A DNA stretch of 7,985 bases from NCBI GenBank assembly GCA_903862155.1, contig CAIOXF010000004.1, positions 1-7,985 on the forward strand. The letters are read 5' to 3'. This DNA is from an uncultured cyanobacterium (GTDB lineage: Bacteria; Cyanobacteriota; Cyanobacteriia; PCC-6307; Cyanobiaceae). Positions 6,189 to 7,985 of the stretch are shown here, one piece after another. The notes below the pieces were generated by a model. That model did not search any database. It worked only from the letters and a program-made list of their open reading frames with translations, and had not been told where the DNA came from. Each line of letters opens with the position of its first letter. The stretch's first letter is position 1. Both the position numbers and the translations under genes were made by a program.

Positions 6189-6725
6189 ATGGCCGGTGCC
6201 GGTGATGTGCCCACGGTGCTCGTGCGCGATTCCAGCGGCCGCCAGCTGCTCTGTTTCCTCGAACAACTGATCCCCCTCGACGGGCACGACTACGCCCTGC
6301 TCACCCCGGTGGACACCCCGGTGTGCCTGTTCCGCCTGGCCGAAGACGACGACGAGCCCGAGCTGATCGACACCGTCGATGCCACCGAGCCGATCCTGTC
6401 GGTGGCCGATGTGGTGCTGCAGGAGCACGACCTCACCCTGGTGCGCTCGGCCGTCACCCTCACCGTGAGCGGCGAGCTGGATGAGCCCGAACCCGAGGAA
6501 CTCGACGACGAAGACGGCGAGGCCGACGACGAATCGGAAACCTATGAGCTGCTGGTGAGCTTCCTCGTCGACGACGAGGAATACGGCCTCTACATCCCCC
6601 TCGATCCGTTCTTCGTGGTGGCCCGCATGGAGGGCAGCGAAGCGGTGCTGGTGGAAGGCGAGGAGTTCGAGCGGGTGCAGCCCCGCATCGAGGCCGAGCT
6701 GGATGAGCGCGAGGGCGAGGGTTGA
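6189..6725 (+). CDS. DUF3727 domain protein
   Basis: A 178-residue, very acidic protein of the cyanobacterial/plastid DUF3727 family; function unknown. It has two similar beta-rich halves. The N-terminal one (VPTVLVRDSSGRQLLCFLEQLIPLDGHDYALLTPVD) matches the DUF1292-like pattern of a short domain for a polypeptide 'read-out' of unknown role. The C-terminal one (YELLVSFLVDDEEYGLYIPLDPFFVVAR) is the part most typical of DUF3727. They are joined by a highly acidic linker (about 96-119) almost entirely Glu/Asp. No signal peptide or transmembrane helix is seen, so it is likely cytoplasmic. The start ATG 6189 is favoured by GAAGGA six bases upstream; ATG 6168 would add seven residues. The stop TGA shares its A with the ATG of yqeG. 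The neighbouring genes suggest a housekeeping link, but nothing in the sequence tells what it binds. Confidence 0.85.
   Translation: MAGAGDVPTVLVRDSSGRQLLCFLEQLIPLDGHDYALLTPVDTPVCLFRLAEDDDEPELIDTVDATEPILSVADVVLQEHDLTLVRSAVTLTVSGELDEPEPEELDDEDGEADDESETYELLVSFLVDDEEYGLYIPLDPFFVVARMEGSEAVLVEGEEFERVQPRIEAELDEREGEG
6711..6721 (+). promoter_or_regulatory. Ribosome binding site of the yqeG-type gene
   Basis: Two GAGGG motifs lie in the last codons of the upstream gene; the first (6711-6715) is 9 nt from the ATG at 6725. With the stop/start overlap this suggests coupled translation of the two genes. Confidence 0.5.
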
Positions 6726-7270
6726 TGGCGCTACCGCCCACCCTCCAAAGCCTGCTGCGACCCGACTGGGCCGTGAACGGCAGCCTGGCCCAGGTCCCGC
6801 TGCATGAGCTGATCGCCCGCCCCTCGCGGCCGATCCGCGCCCTGGTGCTCGACGTCGACCGCACCCTGCTGCCCCGGCGCCAGGCCCACCTGCCGGTGAG
6901 CATGCGCCACTGGCTGGAGGCGGCCCGCCAACAGGTGCCGATCCAGCTGCTCAGCAACAACCCTTCCCGCAGCCGCATCGGTGGCGTGGCCGAAGAGCTC
7001 GGCCTGCCCTTCACCACCTCCGCCGGCAAGCCCCGCCGCAGCGCCCTACGCCGGGTATTGGCCGAGCTCAACGTGCCGCCCGAGCACGTGGCCCTGATCG
7101 GCGATCGCCTGTTCACCGACGTGATCGCCGGCAACCGCCTCGGCCTGTTCACCGTGCTGGTGAAGCCGATTGATCCGCAAGGGGAGCCCTGCGAGCGCGA
7201 CCGGCTGCAGAAGCTGGAGCTTCGCCTCGCCCGCTGGGCAGGCACCACAGTGCGCCCCACGGCCGGCTGA
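6725..7270 (+). CDS. yqeG: YqeG family HAD IIIA-type phosphatase
   Basis: A 181-residue HAD-superfamily phosphatase of the YqeG group; the physiological substrate is not known from sequence. Motif I is LVLDVDRTLLP, with nucleophile Asp43 and acid/base Asp45. Motif II is LLSNNPSR (Ser77). The motif III lysine is Lys102 in SAGKPRRSALRRVL. Motif IV is LIGDRLFTDVIAGNRLG (Asp127, Asp132). All four motifs are intact, so activity is likely. The Arg following DVD, in place of the Asn common in bacterial YqeG, does not touch the catalytic residues. The start ATG overlaps the preceding TGA by one base (TGATG), and a TTG three bases earlier is an unlikely start. The stop lies 11 nt before proB. Close packing with the genes on both sides implies co-expression. 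Confidence 0.93.
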   Translation: MALPPTLQSLLRPDWAVNGSLAQVPLHELIARPSRPIRALVLDVDRTLLPRRQAHLPVSMRHWLEAARQQVPIQLLSNNPSRSRIGGVAEELGLPFTTSAGKPRRSALRRVLAELNVPPEHVALIGDRLFTDVIAGNRLGLFTVLVKPIDPQGEPCERDRLQKLELRLARWAGTTVRPTAG

Positions 7271-7281
7271 GGACAGGAACG

Positions 7282-7985
7282 ATGCGTCGGGTGATCAAGG
7301 TGGGCACGAGCCTGCTGCGGGGCAACCGCGAGCGGCCCACCGCAGCCGTGATCGCCGATCTGGCTGCCAGCCTCAACCGGGCCCACCGTCGCGGCGAAGC
7401 CATGGCGCTGGTGACCAGCGGCGCCGTGGGTCTGGGCTGCCAAACCCTGGAGATGCAACAACGCCCCACCGAGGTTGTGGCGCTGCAGGCCGCCGCGGCC
7501 GTAGGCCAGGGCCGGCTAATGGCGCTCTATCAAGATGCCTTCGCGGTGCGCGGCCTAGCTGTGGCCCAGGTGCTGCTCACGCGCGGTGATCTGGCCTCCC
7601 GCCGCCGCTATCAAAACGCCAGCCGCACCCTCGAGCAGCTGCTGGAGTGGGGCGTAGTGCCGGTGGTGAACGAGAACGACACCCTCGCCACCGACGAGCT
7701 GCGCTTCGGCGACAACGACACCCTGTCGGCCCTGGTGGCCGTGGCCGTGGAGGCCGATGAGCTGATCCTGCTCACCGATGTGGATCGGCTCTACTCCGGC
7801 GACCCCCGCACCGATGCCAGCGCCCAGCCGATCGCCGAGGTGCGCGATCTCGAGGAGCTGGAGCGCCTCAGCGCCGTGGCCTCCGGCGGCGGCCAGTGGG
7901 GCACCGGCGGCATGACCACCAAGCTCGCCGCGGCCCGCATCGCCACCTCCAGCGGCATCCGGGTGCGGCTGGCCGATGGCCGCGA
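7282..7985 (+). CDS. proB: Glutamate 5-kinase ProB (3'-truncated)
   Basis: Phosphorylates L-glutamate with ATP to gamma-glutamyl phosphate, the first step of proline synthesis. The frame is open from ATG 7282 to the right edge, giving 234 codons of the amino-acid-kinase domain. Typical motifs are seen: VIKVGTSLL (4-12), LVTSGAVGLG (about 43-52), VVNENDT (about 132-138), FGDNDTLSALVA (about 144-155), LLTDVDRLYSGDP (about 164-176) and GTGGMTTKL (about 211-219). These cover the glutamate and ATP sites. The full protein is usually about 360 residues; the C-terminal PUA domain, if present, lies beyond the window. AGGA at 7270-7273 stands 8 nt before the start, with a second AGGAA closer. The gap to the yqeG-type gene is 11 nt. 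Feedback inhibition by proline is known for the family and cannot be judged here. Confidence 0.97.
   Translation, partial: MRRVIKVGTSLLRGNRERPTAAVIADLAASLNRAHRRGEAMALVTSGAVGLGCQTLEMQQRPTEVVALQAAAAVGQGRLMALYQDAFAVRGLAVAQVLLTRGDLASRRRYQNASRTLEQLLEWGVVPVVNENDTLATDELRFGDNDTLSALVAVAVEADELILLTDVDRLYSGDPRTDASAQPIAEVRDLEELERLSAVASGGGQWGTGGMTTKLAAARIATSSGIRVRLADGR

Noticed and set aside
5996..7108. GCGATCGC (HIP1-like) octamers at 5996-6003 and 7101-7108
   Set aside because: HIP1 is enriched in some cyanobacteria, but two copies in a GC-rich 8-kb window is not clear enrichment and no function follows.
6460..7461. Minus-strand 333-codon open frame opposite the DUF3727, yqeG and proB genes
   Set aside because: Arg/Ser/Pro-rich shadow crossing three clear genes; no start signal or motif.

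Overview
The window looks like a chromosomal stretch from a high-GC picocyanobacterium of the Synechococcus/Cyanobium type. The basis is the strongly GC-biased codon use (CTG, GCC and CGC dominate), the compact mostly co-directional gene packing, and a run of genes (ruvX/yqgF, a DUF3727 protein, yqeG, proB) characteristic of that group. DUF3727 proteins are, to my knowledge, confined to cyanobacteria and plastid-bearing eukaryotes. The lineage is inferred from gene content and composition, not from a marker gene.

Layout. Positions 1-728 hold the C-terminal part of an EnvZ-like sensor histidine kinase, cut by the left edge. It is followed on the same strand by a small exported Spy/CpxP-like protein (796-1239) and a short alpha/beta-hydrolase of the lipase/esterase type (1259-1846). 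A PIN-PhoH ATPase (1847-3244) lies on the minus strand and meets the hydrolase stop codon to stop codon with no intervening base. From 3336 all genes run rightwards: a membrane-anchored protein resembling F420-0:gamma-glutamyl ligase (3336-4517), a tandem GNAT-like protein (4573-5634), the RuvX/YqgF nuclease (5647-6147), a DUF3727 protein (6189-6725), a YqeG-type HAD phosphatase (6725-7270) and glutamate 5-kinase ProB (7282 to the right edge, cut off).

How the genes may work together. The left block (sensor kinase, periplasmic Spy-like protein, hydrolase) could be an envelope-sensing group. An 11-bp-spaced ACGGTG repeat before the Spy-like gene is a candidate site for an OmpR-family regulator, but this is inference. 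The right block is tightly packed, with gaps of 11-55 nt and a 1-nt stop/start overlap between the DUF3727 and yqeG genes, so it is probably co-transcribed. It mixes housekeeping functions (rRNA processing or nuclease, phosphatase, proline synthesis) with three poorly understood proteins.

No RNA gene, mobile element, CRISPR array, phage gene or convincing rho-independent terminator was seen. No non-coding stretch exceeds about 100 bases. I found no clear new multi-gene system. The least-understood parts are the F420-ligase-like membrane protein, the tandem GNAT protein and the Spy-like protein next to a sensor kinase.
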